Notes under the pieces: model-generated
What the model was told of the DNA's origin: nothing
Seen by the model: only the letters and a program-made list of their open reading frames with translations
Database searches by the model: none
Source of the DNA: DASUPK01 sp963724665
GTDB taxonomy: Bacteria; Actinomycetota; Thermoleophilia; Solirubrobacterales; 70-9
Reading direction: 5' to 3'
Length of the DNA: 64,000 nucleotides
Assembly: GCA_963724665.1 (NCBI GenBank)
Contig: CAVRVH010000005.1
Span: 18,771 to 82,770, forward strand
Position numbers and translations under genes: made by a program
Shown: piece after piece, positions 51,947 through 60,646 of the stretch
Numbering within the stretch: the first letter of the stretch is position 1
Layout: every line of letters starts with the position of its first letter

Positions 51947-53512
51947 ATGAACTCCCTCACGAAAATCGCAAGCCTGGGCGCGACGGCGATCTCGATTTCG
52001 GTCCTCGCAGCGATGGCGCCCGCGGACGCGCACGGCGCGACCTGCGACGGGCGAACCGCGACGAGAGTCGGCACCGGCGGCCCTGACCGGATCAAGACGG
52101 GCCCCGGCGACGACGTGATCGTCGCCCGCGGCGGCGCCGACGTGATCAGCACCGGCGCCGGCGACGACCTGGTCTGCGCAGGATTCGGCCGCGACACCGT
52201 GCGCGGCGGAGGCGGTAGCGACACCCTGCTCGGCGGCTCCCTTGGGGACCAGCTCCATGGCGGCGCCGGCGACGACACCTTGATCGGCGGCATCCTCGAC
52301 GACAAGCTCTTTGGTGACGACGGCGCCGACCTGCTGATCGGCGGCCACGGCGTCGACCAGCTCTCCGGCGGCGCCGGCGACGACTGGTTGCGGGCCGGGA
52401 CCAACGACGACACTCTCGATGGCGGCCCGAACGGCGCCGACGGCGACACCGCCAGCTTCGCGACCGCGATGCCGCCGCTCGAGGGGGACGGCTGCGCCGG
52501 CGTGTCCGGCTTCGAGGGCGTCGTGGTGGACCTGGCCGCGCGCTCGGCCTCGGGCGAAGGCTGCGACAAGGTTGTCGCGATCGAGAACGTGATGGGCTCC
52601 GCGTTCTCCGACTCGATCTCGGGAGTGCCGGGCTCGGTGAACGGCGGCGGGGGCGCTGACTTCTGCCCGGGGCCGGGGCCGCGCGTCTCCTGCAACGACG
52701 CAGATCCTGGGAACGGGACGCCGGTCACTTACGTCGAGTCTTGGAGGCCCGGACCTTCGTCCCGGGTCGATCCCGGGCTGATCGTGCTCGGGAGCTCCGG
52801 CGACGACGTCCTCACCATCGACGGAGCGCCATCCCCGGCAGGCCCGCTGAAGTACGTGGTCGCCTATGGCGGAGAGGGGAACGACTCGATCGCGGTCGGC
52901 ACCGGCCTGCCGGGCGACGCGACGACCGAGCTCGACGGCGGTCCAGGAGACGACGTCGTCACGGGCGGTCCGGGGGACGACGTCCTCTTCGCCTACTCGG
53001 GCAGCGACGCTCTCTCAGGCGGAGCCGGGGATGACGCGCTACTCGCGCTTGGAGCGACGGTCACCGGCGAAGGCGATCGGCTCGACGCCGGGCCGGGCGA
53101 CGATCAGCTCGTCAGCAACTACGCGTGTGGCGGGCATTCCTTCGAAGGGGGTTCCGGTGTGGATGTGGCCGGCTTCGCACGATCGACGGCGCGAGACGCG
53201 ATCGTGGCTCGCCTGGGCGGGAGCGCCCGCGTACGCGGCGAGTCGCGGTGCACGCCGACATCGATCGCCGGCAGCGAGATCCTCGAAGGCACCCCGGGCC
53301 CCGACGTGCTTCACGGCGACAACGCCTCGAACCCCTTCATCTGGGGCCGGCAGGGCGCCGACCGCATCTTCGGACACGGTGGACGCGACAGGCTCGAGGG
53401 GGGAGCCGGCAACGACACGCTCGCCGGCGGCCCCGGACGTGACAGCTACTGCGGCGGCGCCGGCAGGGACCGCCTCATCCTCGACCGCCTCGACTCGCGC
53501 GCTGACTGCTGA
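51947..53512 (+). CDS. Large secreted RTX-like calcium-binding repeat protein
   Basis: A 521-residue protein with a signal peptide (SLGATAISISVLAAMAPADA). Two blocks of glycine/aspartate nonapeptides (for example GGAGDDTLI and GDDGADLLI in the first, GGPGDDVVT and GGAGNDTLA in the second) flank a middle region containing CNDADPGNGTPV. The end is GGAGRDRLILDRLD plus a final Cys. It is a longer relative of the previous gene, 69 bases downstream, probably from duplication. Surface or extracellular location is expected. Confidence 0.82.
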   Translation: MNSLTKIASLGATAISISVLAAMAPADAHGATCDGRTATRVGTGGPDRIKTGPGDDVIVARGGADVISTGAGDDLVCAGFGRDTVRGGGGSDTLLGGSLGDQLHGGAGDDTLIGGILDDKLFGDDGADLLIGGHGVDQLSGGAGDDWLRAGTNDDTLDGGPNGADGDTASFATAMPPLEGDGCAGVSGFEGVVVDLAARSASGEGCDKVVAIENVMGSAFSDSISGVPGSVNGGGGADFCPGPGPRVSCNDADPGNGTPVTYVESWRPGPSSRVDPGLIVLGSSGDDVLTIDGAPSPAGPLKYVVAYGGEGNDSIAVGTGLPGDATTELDGGPGDDVVTGGPGDDVLFAYSGSDALSGGAGDDALLALGATVTGEGDRLDAGPGDDQLVSNYACGGHSFEGGSGVDVAGFARSTARDAIVARLGGSARVRGESRCTPTSIAGSEILEGTPGPDVLHGDNASNPFIWGRQGADRIFGHGGRDRLEGGAGNDTLAGGPGRDSYCGGAGRDRLILDRLDSRADC

Positions 53513-53740
53513 CGCCGGCGCCGAAGGCAAAGCGGGCCCCGCCGCCGCAAGCGACGACCCACCCCTCGTTGGGGATCTGGGCGAGGCTCTCCCCAGCCTG
53601 ACCGGCGTGCCCGATTGTGAGCCCCGCGCCGTGGTACCGCTTTGGTACCCGATGCACCGTCCTATCTGTCCAGATCGTCCACAGCCCTGGACACATAGGA
53701 AACGACGGACGCTCCGAGACACATAGACGCCTGAATCCGC

Positions 53741-53786
53741 TCGGCCGGGGGCCGAAAGGTCGCTGGTTCAAATCCAGTCGCCCCGA
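53741..53786 (+). repeat. tRNA-Pro 3' half, attachment core copy 3
   Basis: 46 bases matching the tRNA-Pro 3' part with one change (in the anticodon loop). It is 3105 bases from copy 2, almost the same spacing as between copies 1 and 2. It is preceded by the same kind of ~100-base block as copy 2. It marks the right border of the accessory region. The 293 bases between 53513 and 53805 hold no gene. Confidence 0.85.
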
Positions 53787-53805
53787 CTTGGAGATGGAGG
53801 GGCAC

Positions 53806-55227
53806 CTACGGCCGGTCTGCCGGGTGCCCTCGTCTTCTCAGCTCGCGAGTGGCGGCGGCGAGGCGGATCTGGAGCTCCGTCGCCGGCCGGCGATTGAGCG
53901 GGTCCTCGCCTTCGATTGACACGCCTTCCGTCCTCACGGCCGCGCGCGCCGCGGCGTCATCTATCAGCGCGTACCGGTCCGTCGCGGGGCGTGGCGTCGT
54001 ACGTGTGAGAAGTTCTCCGAGATCATTGGCCTGCGCCACACGGGTTCCCATGGGGCGCGGGTGCCCGGAGCTTCTGAGCCACGCAAACAGTCCTTGATGT
54101 CCCTTTGGCTCGTCGAGGGCCCCTGGGCAGAAGCGCAGGAGAATCGTCTTCATGATCGACGTGTGATCGAAAAGCGTCTTGGATACAGACGCCGGCTCCA
54201 CCCACGGCGAGACGATCAGCGCAGGTATCCGCACGCCGTAGCGCCCGAACGTGTCGGGGTCGTCGTCGGGCGCCTCAGGCGGCGTGACGTGATCGAAGAA
54301 GCCGCCGTGTTCGTCGTAGAAGATGATGAGGAGCGTCTTTTCCCATTGGGGGCTTGTTGCCAGCGCGTGGTAGACGGCGAGCACGAGCTCCTGGCCGTCC
54401 CTGATGTCCGCGGGCGGGTGGTCGTCGTTGGGCTGGAAGCCGATTGGGTTGAAGTTGCTGAAGTTCGGGTCGATCCATGAGACCGAGGGCAGCGCACCAT
54501 TGGCGGCGTCTTCGAGAAAGCTGGGCGCTTTTGAGTCGACCCTGAGCTCGAGGCTGGTCCTCCAGTTCAAGTTGGTCTTGCTGAAGAACGCGAAGCTGTC
54601 GTGGTGGCCCAGCTTGTAGTGGCCGTCGGCAAAGCGCAGGGTCCCCGCCTCGAACGAGTACCAGCGCCACGAGATGCCGTTGGCGTCGAGATGTCGCACG
54701 AATGAGGGTTGGTTGTACATGGGCGGGAGGTGGAGCGGCCGGTCATCGCGACTGCCGGCGGCGCGACCGCAAATTGCGTACAGACGGTTGGGCCAGGTCG
54801 CCCCGGGAACAGAGCTGAACCAGCGATCGCAGATCGCGAACTCGCTCGCCAGGTGGTCGTAGACCGGGACATCGGCGGCGTTGTAATAACCAATCACGCG
54901 ACCGGGATCCGCATCCTGGACCTCGTTGCGGGAGAGCGTCTCGGCGAAGCTCGCGACGAAGCCGTCCATGTTGCCCTCCCCGATCTGGAGGTCGACGGCG
55001 CTCGCTGAGTGGTCGGGATCGTCCTCGATCACCGTGCTGTCGAGATGGTGGACCGGATAGGAGCGCCCTTCGTGCTCGTTGGCGAACTCCGCCCGCAGAC
55101 CATTGACGTCGCCGCGACGACCCTCGAGCGATAGATACCCGAGCATGTGGTCGAAGGAGCGATTCTCGAGCATCAGCACGACGATGTGGTCGACCTTCTC
55201 GAGGTTGGCCATGCCGGTCTGAGTCAC
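53806..55227 (-). CDS. Phosphoesterase (phospholipase C/acid phosphatase family)
   Basis: A 473-residue member of the phosphoesterase family PF04185. The start is placed at the GTG at 55227 behind AAGGAGG; a TTG further up and the ATG at 55212 are alternatives. Motifs: VDHIVVLMLENRSFDHMLGY at the N-terminus, VYDHLASEFAICDRWF, and LIIFYDEHGGFFDHV, which supply the metal-binding Glu/Asn/Asp/His residues. No signal peptide is obvious. It would cleave phosphate esters, perhaps phospholipids. It is the first gene after the tRNA-Pro copy. Confidence 0.85.
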   Translation of the reverse strand: MTQTGMANLEKVDHIVVLMLENRSFDHMLGYLSLEGRRGDVNGLRAEFANEHEGRSYPVHHLDSTVIEDDPDHSASAVDLQIGEGNMDGFVASFAETLSRNEVQDADPGRVIGYYNAADVPVYDHLASEFAICDRWFSSVPGATWPNRLYAICGRAAGSRDDRPLHLPPMYNQPSFVRHLDANGISWRWYSFEAGTLRFADGHYKLGHHDSFAFFSKTNLNWRTSLELRVDSKAPSFLEDAANGALPSVSWIDPNFSNFNPIGFQPNDDHPPADIRDGQELVLAVYHALATSPQWEKTLLIIFYDEHGGFFDHVTPPEAPDDDPDTFGRYGVRIPALIVSPWVEPASVSKTLFDHTSIMKTILLRFCPGALDEPKGHQGLFAWLRSSGHPRPMGTRVAQANDLGELLTRTTPRPATDRYALIDDAAARAAVRTEGVSIEGEDPLNRRPATELQIRLAAATRELRRRGHPADRP

Positions 55228-55370
55228 CACCGCCTCCTTCTCGGTCGCGTTGGCGGGTGGTCGAGGACGAGACTCGCGGAGGTTGTAGCGGATCTTGTCA
55301 GGAGACGAAAGCGGGGCCTTGCTGGGCAATAGGCTGCGAGCCAGGAATCAACCTGGTCGAACGGATCTGA

Positions 55371-56594
55371 ATGGACTGGTCACTGACGACCGTGGCGCTG
55401 GCGCTGATCGCCGTTGCCGCGGTCTCGAAGCGGCTGTCGGGATCGCCGATCACGCCCGCGATCGTGTTTGTCTCGATAGGGGTCCTGGTCGGCCCCAAGG
55501 TCCTCGACGAGATCAACATCGCGAGCACCAGCTCGACCGAACGAGCACTGGCCGAGGCGGCGCTGGCGCTCGTGCTCTTCTCCGATGCCTCGAGCATCGA
55601 CCTAAGAGCACTGCGGCGCGGAGCCTCGGTTCCGCTGAGGCTGCTCGGGATCGGGTTGCCGCTGACGATCGCACTCGGAGCGCTCGCCGCCGCCGTGATC
55701 TTCGGTGAGTTGACCTTCTGGGAGGCCGTGATCGTCGGGGTGATCCTGGCGCCGACCGACGCCGCCCTCGGTCAGGCGGTCGTCACCGAGCCGCGCCTCC
55801 CGACTCGGATCCGCCAGGGTCTGAACGTCGAGAGCGGGCTCAATGACGGGATCTGCGTGCCGCTGCTCTTCGCAGCCGTGGCGGCCGCGGACGTCCAATC
55901 GGGTATCTCCGGGGGACGAACAGGGACCACCCTTCTCTTCGAGGAAGTCGGCTACGGGATTGTCGGCGGGGTCGTCGCCGCGCTCGTGATCGGAGCCGTG
56001 GTCATCTACGCCGGCCGCAGGGATTTGATTGACGGTGCATGGCTCCAGGTGATCCCGGCCGCCGGCGCCGTCCTCGCCTACGGGACCGCCAGCGCGCTCG
56101 ACGGATCGGGCTTCATCGCAGCCTTCGTCGCCGGCATCGTCTTCAGGGCCGTGATCAATCGGGACCCCGGGGGGATGAACCGGCTCACCGAGGAGATCGG
56201 GAGCGTGCTCAGCGGGGTTACCTTCGTCGTCTTCGGGGCGATCCTGCTCGGGCCAGCGCTCGGGGAACTGAACTGGGAGCTTGCCCTCTACGCGGTCCTC
56301 AGCCTGACGGTCGTGCGAATGGTCCCCGTTGCGATCGCGATGCTCGACTCACACGTTCGACTGCCGACGCTCGGGTTTCTCGGCTGGTTCGGCCCCCGCG
56401 GCCTGGCCTCGATTGTCTTCGCGGTGATCATCATCGAGGACTCCCAGCTTCCTCACGAGCGCCTGATCGTTCTTGCGGTCTACCTCACCGTGGGGCTCTC
56501 GGTCTTCGCTCATGGCCTCACCGCCGCCCCGCTGGCCGATCGCTATGCGGACTGGTTCGAGCGCCACACCCGAAACCAGGCACCGCCGATGTAG
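55371..56594 (+). CDS. CPA1-type cation/proton antiporter
   Basis: A 407-residue protein with about twelve hydrophobic helices. The core has VILAPTDAALGQAVV (the family's TD of the ion site) and VESGLNDGICVPLLF (a ND pair), the arrangement of CPA1 Na+(K+)/H+ antiporters. A conserved GFLGWFGPRGLASIVFA segment near the end supports this. It exchanges Na+ or K+ for H+ and would help with pH or salt. It is divergently placed to the phosphoesterase. Confidence 0.87.
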   Translation: MDWSLTTVALALIAVAAVSKRLSGSPITPAIVFVSIGVLVGPKVLDEINIASTSSTERALAEAALALVLFSDASSIDLRALRRGASVPLRLLGIGLPLTIALGALAAAVIFGELTFWEAVIVGVILAPTDAALGQAVVTEPRLPTRIRQGLNVESGLNDGICVPLLFAAVAAADVQSGISGGRTGTTLLFEEVGYGIVGGVVAALVIGAVVIYAGRRDLIDGAWLQVIPAAGAVLAYGTASALDGSGFIAAFVAGIVFRAVINRDPGGMNRLTEEIGSVLSGVTFVVFGAILLGPALGELNWELALYAVLSLTVVRMVPVAIAMLDSHVRLPTLGFLGWFGPRGLASIVFAVIIIEDSQLPHERLIVLAVYLTVGLSVFAHGLTAAPLADRYADWFERHTRNQAPPM

Positions 56595-56676
56595 AGACCT
56601 CCGGTCGAGGAAATTCGTGGCCGACTGAGCGACTTTGCCGGCTCGCAGCGCGAGCCGGCCGAATCGCACCCCGCGG

Positions 56677-57384
56677 CTACCGTCGATGTTTCCGGCCAGC
56701 CCTCATTTTCTCTTCGAGCCTGTCGAGTGCTCCCGATCCGGCCGCCCGAGCGATGGGGTCGCCGCCTGGGCCTCGCAGGATCCAGGCGAACCCAACCGCG
56801 ATCAGCGCACCTGCGAGCGGCCCAACCACATAGACCCAATAGCTCGAAAAGTCGCCGCCCACGAGTGCCGGACCGAAGGATCGAGCCGGGTTCATTGACA
56901 CTCCGCTGACCGGCGCCGCCCATAAGCCTGCGAGAGCTATGTAGCCACCGACGCCGAGCGCTGCGATCGCGCCCACATTCTGGGCGGCCGAGGCGGTGCC
57001 GAGAATGACGCTCACCAGGCCCGCGGTGAGCGCGATCTCCATCAGGAGCGCCTGCCAGTTTGCGTAACCCGGACCGGGGAGAGTTGCGCCCAGGTGCCCG
57101 ACGTCGCCGAACACGGCGAGCAGGAATAGCGCCGCCAGGGTCGCGCCAAGCAGCTGGACGATGATGTAGCCGGGCACGCGCCGCCAGGGGAAATCGCCGC
57201 GCATCGCGAACGCGAGCGACACCGCAGGATTCAGATGGGCGCCCGAGACGGCGCCCATGAAGAGGATGATCGCCATGACCATGAGTCCGGGGGCGACGAC
57301 CGCGGACGCCAGGCTGATTTGCCCCTGCGCGTGCAGGAGGCCGCCACCAGCCGCGACGAACACGAGCAGGAAGGTGCCGAACAA
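56677..57384 (-). CDS. MIP-family channel (aquaporin), start uncertain
   Basis: A 235-residue channel read from the TTG at 57384. Both pore motifs are intact: HLNPAVSLA and SMNPARSFG, with six helices. The reading frame continues upstream without a stop to about 57550, and codons just upstream (WRRLFSELFGTFLLVF) look like the true N-terminus, but no ATG, GTG or TTG is found there. Either an unusual start or a lost start codon is implied. It likely conducts water or small solutes. Confidence 0.75.
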   Translation of the reverse strand: MFGTFLLVFVAAGGGLLHAQGQISLASAVVAPGLMVMAIILFMGAVSGAHLNPAVSLAFAMRGDFPWRRVPGYIIVQLLGATLAALFLLAVFGDVGHLGATLPGPGYANWQALLMEIALTAGLVSVILGTASAAQNVGAIAALGVGGYIALAGLWAAPVSGVSMNPARSFGPALVGGDFSSYWVYVVGPLAGALIAVGFAWILRGPGGDPIARAAGSGALDRLEEKMRAGRKHRR

Positions 57385-57572
57385 CTCAGAGAACAGCCGG
57401 CGCCATTCGAGCTTCGGGTCGTCCCAGTCCTGACTGGAACCGAACTCGAGCGCCAGCCGGTGTCCAACGCGCCGCTCCGATTCGTCGATGGAATCGTGGC
57501 GGTCGGGCGGATGCTTACCGGCCGGATCGACGATTTGAAAAGGATACCGTCGCTATTCCCGAGAGGTCGAGG

Positions 57573-58310
57573 TCAGCCCGTCGGTCCAAAGCGCTCAGTG
57601 CGAACCTGATGCGGCTCGAAGCCGGCCTGCAGCAAGAGCTCGGCTGCGGCTTCGACGAACCCGTTCGAGCCGCACACGAACGCGGTGCCAGAATCGATGC
57701 CGGCCTCTGCCACCAGCTCGCGGTCGATGCGCCCCGTATGCCCACGCCATCCCTCGGGTGGCTCGCCGGTGAAGGTCAGCACCGCGTCCTCTCCCAGCTC
57801 GTCCTCGTAGATCACGTCGTCCGCATTTCGAACCGAATAGACGAGCCGCATGGGCAGCTCGGGCATTGTCCGGCGGCGGTGGCGGAGGATTGCCATCAGA
57901 GGGACGACGCCGGACCCGCCGCCAATCAGGAGCACGGGCTTCTCTCCACGCCAGACGAAGTAGGAGGCGAATGGACCCCGGGTCTCAACCTTGTCGCCCT
58001 CGACCACCACGTCATCGAAGTAGGGGGATACCTCGCCATCGTCCAGGCGATCGATGGTCAGCTCGATTTGACCCTCGTCCAGCGGAGAGGAGGCGATCGA
58101 ATAAGAGCGCTGTGTTCTGTACCCGTCGGGGGCCGTCAGCCGGACGTCGTAGTGCTGACCCGGAAGGTGTGGCATCCACATCGGCAGCTCGATCACAAAG
58201 GACTTGACCCGCGGCGTCTCCCGCTTGATCGCGGTCACGGTCCCTATCTGCCAGCGTCCGGGCGCCCGCTGCTCGACGGGGCCGAGCGGCTCCGCCGTCA
58301 GTCGGTCCAA
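57573..58310 (-). CDS. FAD/NAD-binding ferredoxin-reductase-type oxidoreductase
   Basis: A 245-residue FNR-like protein from the TTG at 58310 (GGAG nine bases upstream), overlapping the molybdoenzyme gene by 13 bases. The flavin motif is RSYSIASSP (RxYS) and the NAD site is LIGGGSGVVPLMAILRH (GGxGxxP); the end has FVCGSNGFVEAAAELL. It has no ferredoxin domain of its own. It likely passes electrons from NAD(P)H to, or from, the adjacent sulfite-oxidase-like protein. Confidence 0.85.
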   Translation of the reverse strand: MDRLTAEPLGPVEQRAPGRWQIGTVTAIKRETPRVKSFVIELPMWMPHLPGQHYDVRLTAPDGYRTQRSYSIASSPLDEGQIELTIDRLDDGEVSPYFDDVVVEGDKVETRGPFASYFVWRGEKPVLLIGGGSGVVPLMAILRHRRRTMPELPMRLVYSVRNADDVIYEDELGEDAVLTFTGEPPEGWRGHTGRIDRELVAEAGIDSGTAFVCGSNGFVEAAAELLLQAGFEPHQVRTERFGPTG

Positions 58311-58909
58311 TAGCGCTGCTCCTTCCAGGGGTCGCCGCGGTTGTGGTAGCCGTTGCTCTCCCAGAAGCCCGGCTCGTCGTGGTCCATGACTCGCAGGCCG
58401 TTCACCCACTTGGCGCTCTTCCAGAAGTAGAGATGTGGGACCAGCAGTCGTGCCGGACCGCCGTGTTCGCGAGGCAGAGGCTCGCCCTCGTGTTCGATGA
58501 CCACCCACGCCTTTCCGCCGGTGAGGTCCTCGATCGCGAGGTTCGTGGTGTAGCCGCCGAAGGAGTAGGCCATCGCGAACGCGTCGAGTGGCTCGGCCTC
58601 ATCGAGGAGCGTGTCCAGGGAGACCCCTCCGAAGCTGGTGCCCAGCTTCGACCACTTGGTGACGCAGTGGATATCGCAGGGGATCTGCTCGAACGGGAGC
58701 CGACCGAACTCGTCGAAGGTCCACTCGCGCTCCTGGCCGACCATCCCGTCGATCCGGAAGCTCCACTGGTCGGTCGGGATATCGGGAGTCGGCCCCGCGG
58801 TGAGCACCGGAAAGCCAGACTCCGAGTATTGGCCGGGAGGAAGCCGATCCGCCAGCTCCTCGGGATCCCGGCGTCGATGCGTGAAGCCCCTTGAGACGAA
58901 CTCGCTCAA
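58298..58909 (-). CDS. Sulfite-oxidase-like molybdopterin protein
   Basis: A 203-residue cytosolic protein of the sulfite oxidase/YedY fold. The cofactor Cys is in IPCDIHCVTKWSKLG, the second of a C-D-I-H-C pair; the AYSFGGYTTNL and GGPARLLVPHLYFWKSAKWV segments are typical. There is no Tat signal, unlike YedY (MsrP). The paired FNR-like gene suggests a two-component reductase. Substrate unknown; repair of oxidised methionine is one possibility. Confidence 0.85.
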   Translation of the reverse strand: MSEFVSRGFTHRRRDPEELADRLPPGQYSESGFPVLTAGPTPDIPTDQWSFRIDGMVGQEREWTFDEFGRLPFEQIPCDIHCVTKWSKLGTSFGGVSLDTLLDEAEPLDAFAMAYSFGGYTTNLAIEDLTGGKAWVVIEHEGEPLPREHGGPARLLVPHLYFWKSAKWVNGLRVMDHDEPGFWESNGYHNRGDPWKEQRYWTD

Positions 58910-58951
58910 CGGGCTGAGCTTACGCGTCGATCGGCCAACGCCGCAAGTGCC

Positions 58952-59506
58952 TTAGCGGGCTGGAAGCTTCGCCTCGCCGGTCACCAGCACCTCATCCCGG
59001 ACCCTGAGCGTTCCGAACAGTCCCGAATAGGGCTTGATGCCCCAGTCGGACTGCTTGAGGGTGGCTTGCCCCGACACCTGGCCGTCCGGGGCGACGTCGA
59101 GCTCCAGCTCGAGCGGATGACGATCACCGTTCATCGCGAGCTCGCCACTGACCTCGAGGTGCCGTCCGTCGTCCAATGCCTTGACCTGGGTCGATTTGAA
59201 CTCCACCTCTCCGGCTTTGAGCACCTCGGACTCGAGCGTCTTCTTGATCTCCACCTTGTCGTCTTCGCTCAGGGCCATGACACCACCGGTCCCCTTCGTC
59301 ACGTGCATGGAGCCGGTGTCGGCGTTGAGTTCGAGGCTGATCTCCCGTCGATCCTGGTCGATGGACAGGGAGCCCTCCCAGGAGGCCACCTCAATCTCCA
59401 GGTCGTGACCGGCCTTGGCGGCCGCACCGCTTCGTTTGGTCTCGATGCGGAGCTTGCCGTTCTCGGGGTCCAGCCTGTAAGTGCCCGGCACGAGCGGCAT
59501 GTCCAT
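58952..59506 (-). CDS. YceI family lipid-binding protein
   Basis: A 184-residue protein of the YceI family. The opening VPGTYRLDPENGKLRIETKR, then AGHDLEIEVASWEG and a closing SDWGIKPYSGLFGTLRVRDEV are diagnostic of this lipocalin-like barrel. It lacks a signal peptide. Family members bind isoprenoids or quinones. Its place divergent to coxG, another quinone-linked protein, is suggestive. Start at 59506 (second Met at 59500). Confidence 0.85.
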   Translation of the reverse strand: MDMPLVPGTYRLDPENGKLRIETKRSGAAAKAGHDLEIEVASWEGSLSIDQDRREISLELNADTGSMHVTKGTGGVMALSEDDKVEIKKTLESEVLKAGEVEFKSTQVKALDDGRHLEVSGELAMNGDRHPLELELDVAPDGQVSGQATLKQSDWGIKPYSGLFGTLRVRDEVLVTGEAKLPAR

Positions 59507-59554
59507 AACCTACCCCGGGCCCGGCTTGACCCCGATACAGAGGAGAGAGGACCA

Positions 59555-59992
59555 ATGGAGTTCAACAATTCGTTCACCGTGGACAAGCCGATCGACGAGG
59601 TGTGGAGCACGATGACCGACCTCGAGCGCGTGATCCCGGCAGTGCCCGGTGCGGAGATCCTGGAGAAGACCGGAGACGACGCCGTCAAGGCTGGGGTCAA
59701 GATCAAGCTCGGGTCGATGTCGATGAACTACTCGGGCCCCGCCGAGATCGTCGAGAAGGACGACGCGGCCCACAGGGCGGTGATGACGGCGCAGGCCAAG
59801 GAGGCCGGCGGCCAGGGCAACGCGGACGCCAAGGTGACGATGGAGCTGAGCGAGCAGGGCGGAGGAACCGAGGTGTCGCTGCACTCCATAGTCAACGTGA
59901 CCGGCAAAGCGGCGCAGATGGGGGAGGGCGTGATCTCGGCGGTGACCGAGGGAATGATCAAGGAATTCTCGGGGAACCTCGCGGAGCTCTGA
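59555..59992 (+). CDS. coxG: CoxG-type SRPBCC protein
   Basis: A 145-residue START/SRPBCC-fold protein with ATG behind AGGAGAGAGG. It opens EFNNSFTVDKPIDEVWSTMT, has the typical IPAVPGAEIL, and ends with a helix (MGEGVISAVTEGMIKEFSGN). CoxG has been reported to link aerobic CO dehydrogenase to the membrane quinone pool. A long frame upstream is the antisense of YceI and is ignored. It heads the CO dehydrogenase transcript. Confidence 0.85.
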   Translation: MEFNNSFTVDKPIDEVWSTMTDLERVIPAVPGAEILEKTGDDAVKAGVKIKLGSMSMNYSGPAEIVEKDDAAHRAVMTAQAKEAGGQGNADAKVTMELSEQGGGTEVSLHSIVNVTGKAAQMGEGVISAVTEGMIKEFSGNLAEL

Positions 59993-60083
59993 GCGCACTC
60001 GAGCGAGCCGGATTCAGGTCGGATGTAATATTTCGGTCGAATTCTGATTCGAGGGAGCTTCGAGGAGCTGGAGAGGTAACGGA

Positions 60084-60344
60084 TTGCTGATCGGCGCTGA
60101 TACGACCTCGTGGTACATCGGGCTCGGGCTCGGGGCCGTGGTGGTCGTAGTCGCGGTGATCATCGTCGTCACGATCCTCGTGTTGGCGAACCGCATCGCC
60201 GGACAGGCCGAGACCGCGGTCGGCGCCGTCGACGCCATCAAGGCCCAGACCGACGAGCTTTCGGGCGTGGCCAAGATCAACGATTCGGGAGTGCGGATCC
60301 TGCACGCCGCCCGGGCCCTCCGCAAGACGGCGGTGGGGCACTGA
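60084..60344 (+). CDS. Small single-helix membrane protein 1 of 5
   Basis: An 86-residue protein with a TTG start (GGAGAGG upstream). One N-terminal membrane helix (residues about 10-35, GLGLGAVVVVVAVIIVVTIL) is followed by a short helical tail (VGAVDAIKAQTDELSGVAKI). Its last base is shared with the next start. Unknown family. First of five similar small genes between coxG and coxM. Confidence 0.75.
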   Translation: MLIGADTTSWYIGLGLGAVVVVVAVIIVVTILVLANRIAGQAETAVGAVDAIKAQTDELSGVAKINDSGVRILHAARALRKTAVGH

Positions 60345-60646
60345 TGACCGTGATGCTCGCCCTCGCGCACTCGGAGCGGACGCTCTGGTACGTGACTCTG
60401 GCGGTCGGACTGGTGGTCGCCCTGGTGGTGGCCGGGATGCTGCTGATGTTGCTGCATCTACTGGGCCGGATCCAGAACGCCGTCGGCGGCCTGCTCGACT
60501 CGGCCGGCAAGGTCGCCGAGAACACGGCGAACATCCCACAGCTCGAGGCGACCGCCCCTGTCCTTGCCCAGATCGCCAGCGAGGGCGTAGTCCAGGACGG
60601 CTACATGAACGCGCTCTCGCAGGGGTACAACGAGGAGCCTGAATGA
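60344..60646 (+). CDS. Small single-helix membrane protein 2 of 5
   Basis: A 100-residue protein; its ATG overlaps the previous stop (TGATG). A short leader (LALAHSERTLWYV) precedes one membrane helix (VGLVVALVVAGMLLMLLHLL), then an amphipathic tail (RIQNAVGGLLDSAGKVAENT). The tail resembles that of the other four proteins in length and charge pattern. Unknown function. Confidence 0.75.
   Translation: MTVMLALAHSERTLWYVTLAVGLVVALVVAGMLLMLLHLLGRIQNAVGGLLDSAGKVAENTANIPQLEATAPVLAQIASEGVVQDGYMNALSQGYNEEPE

Noticed and set aside
51540..53500. DNA-level periodic repeats suggesting CRISPR
   Set aside because: The period comes from 27-base units encoding GGxGxDxLx peptides in frame; no constant repeat with variable spacers.
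53741..53786. Third tRNA-Pro gene
   Set aside because: Same as above, and the anticodon loop is changed.
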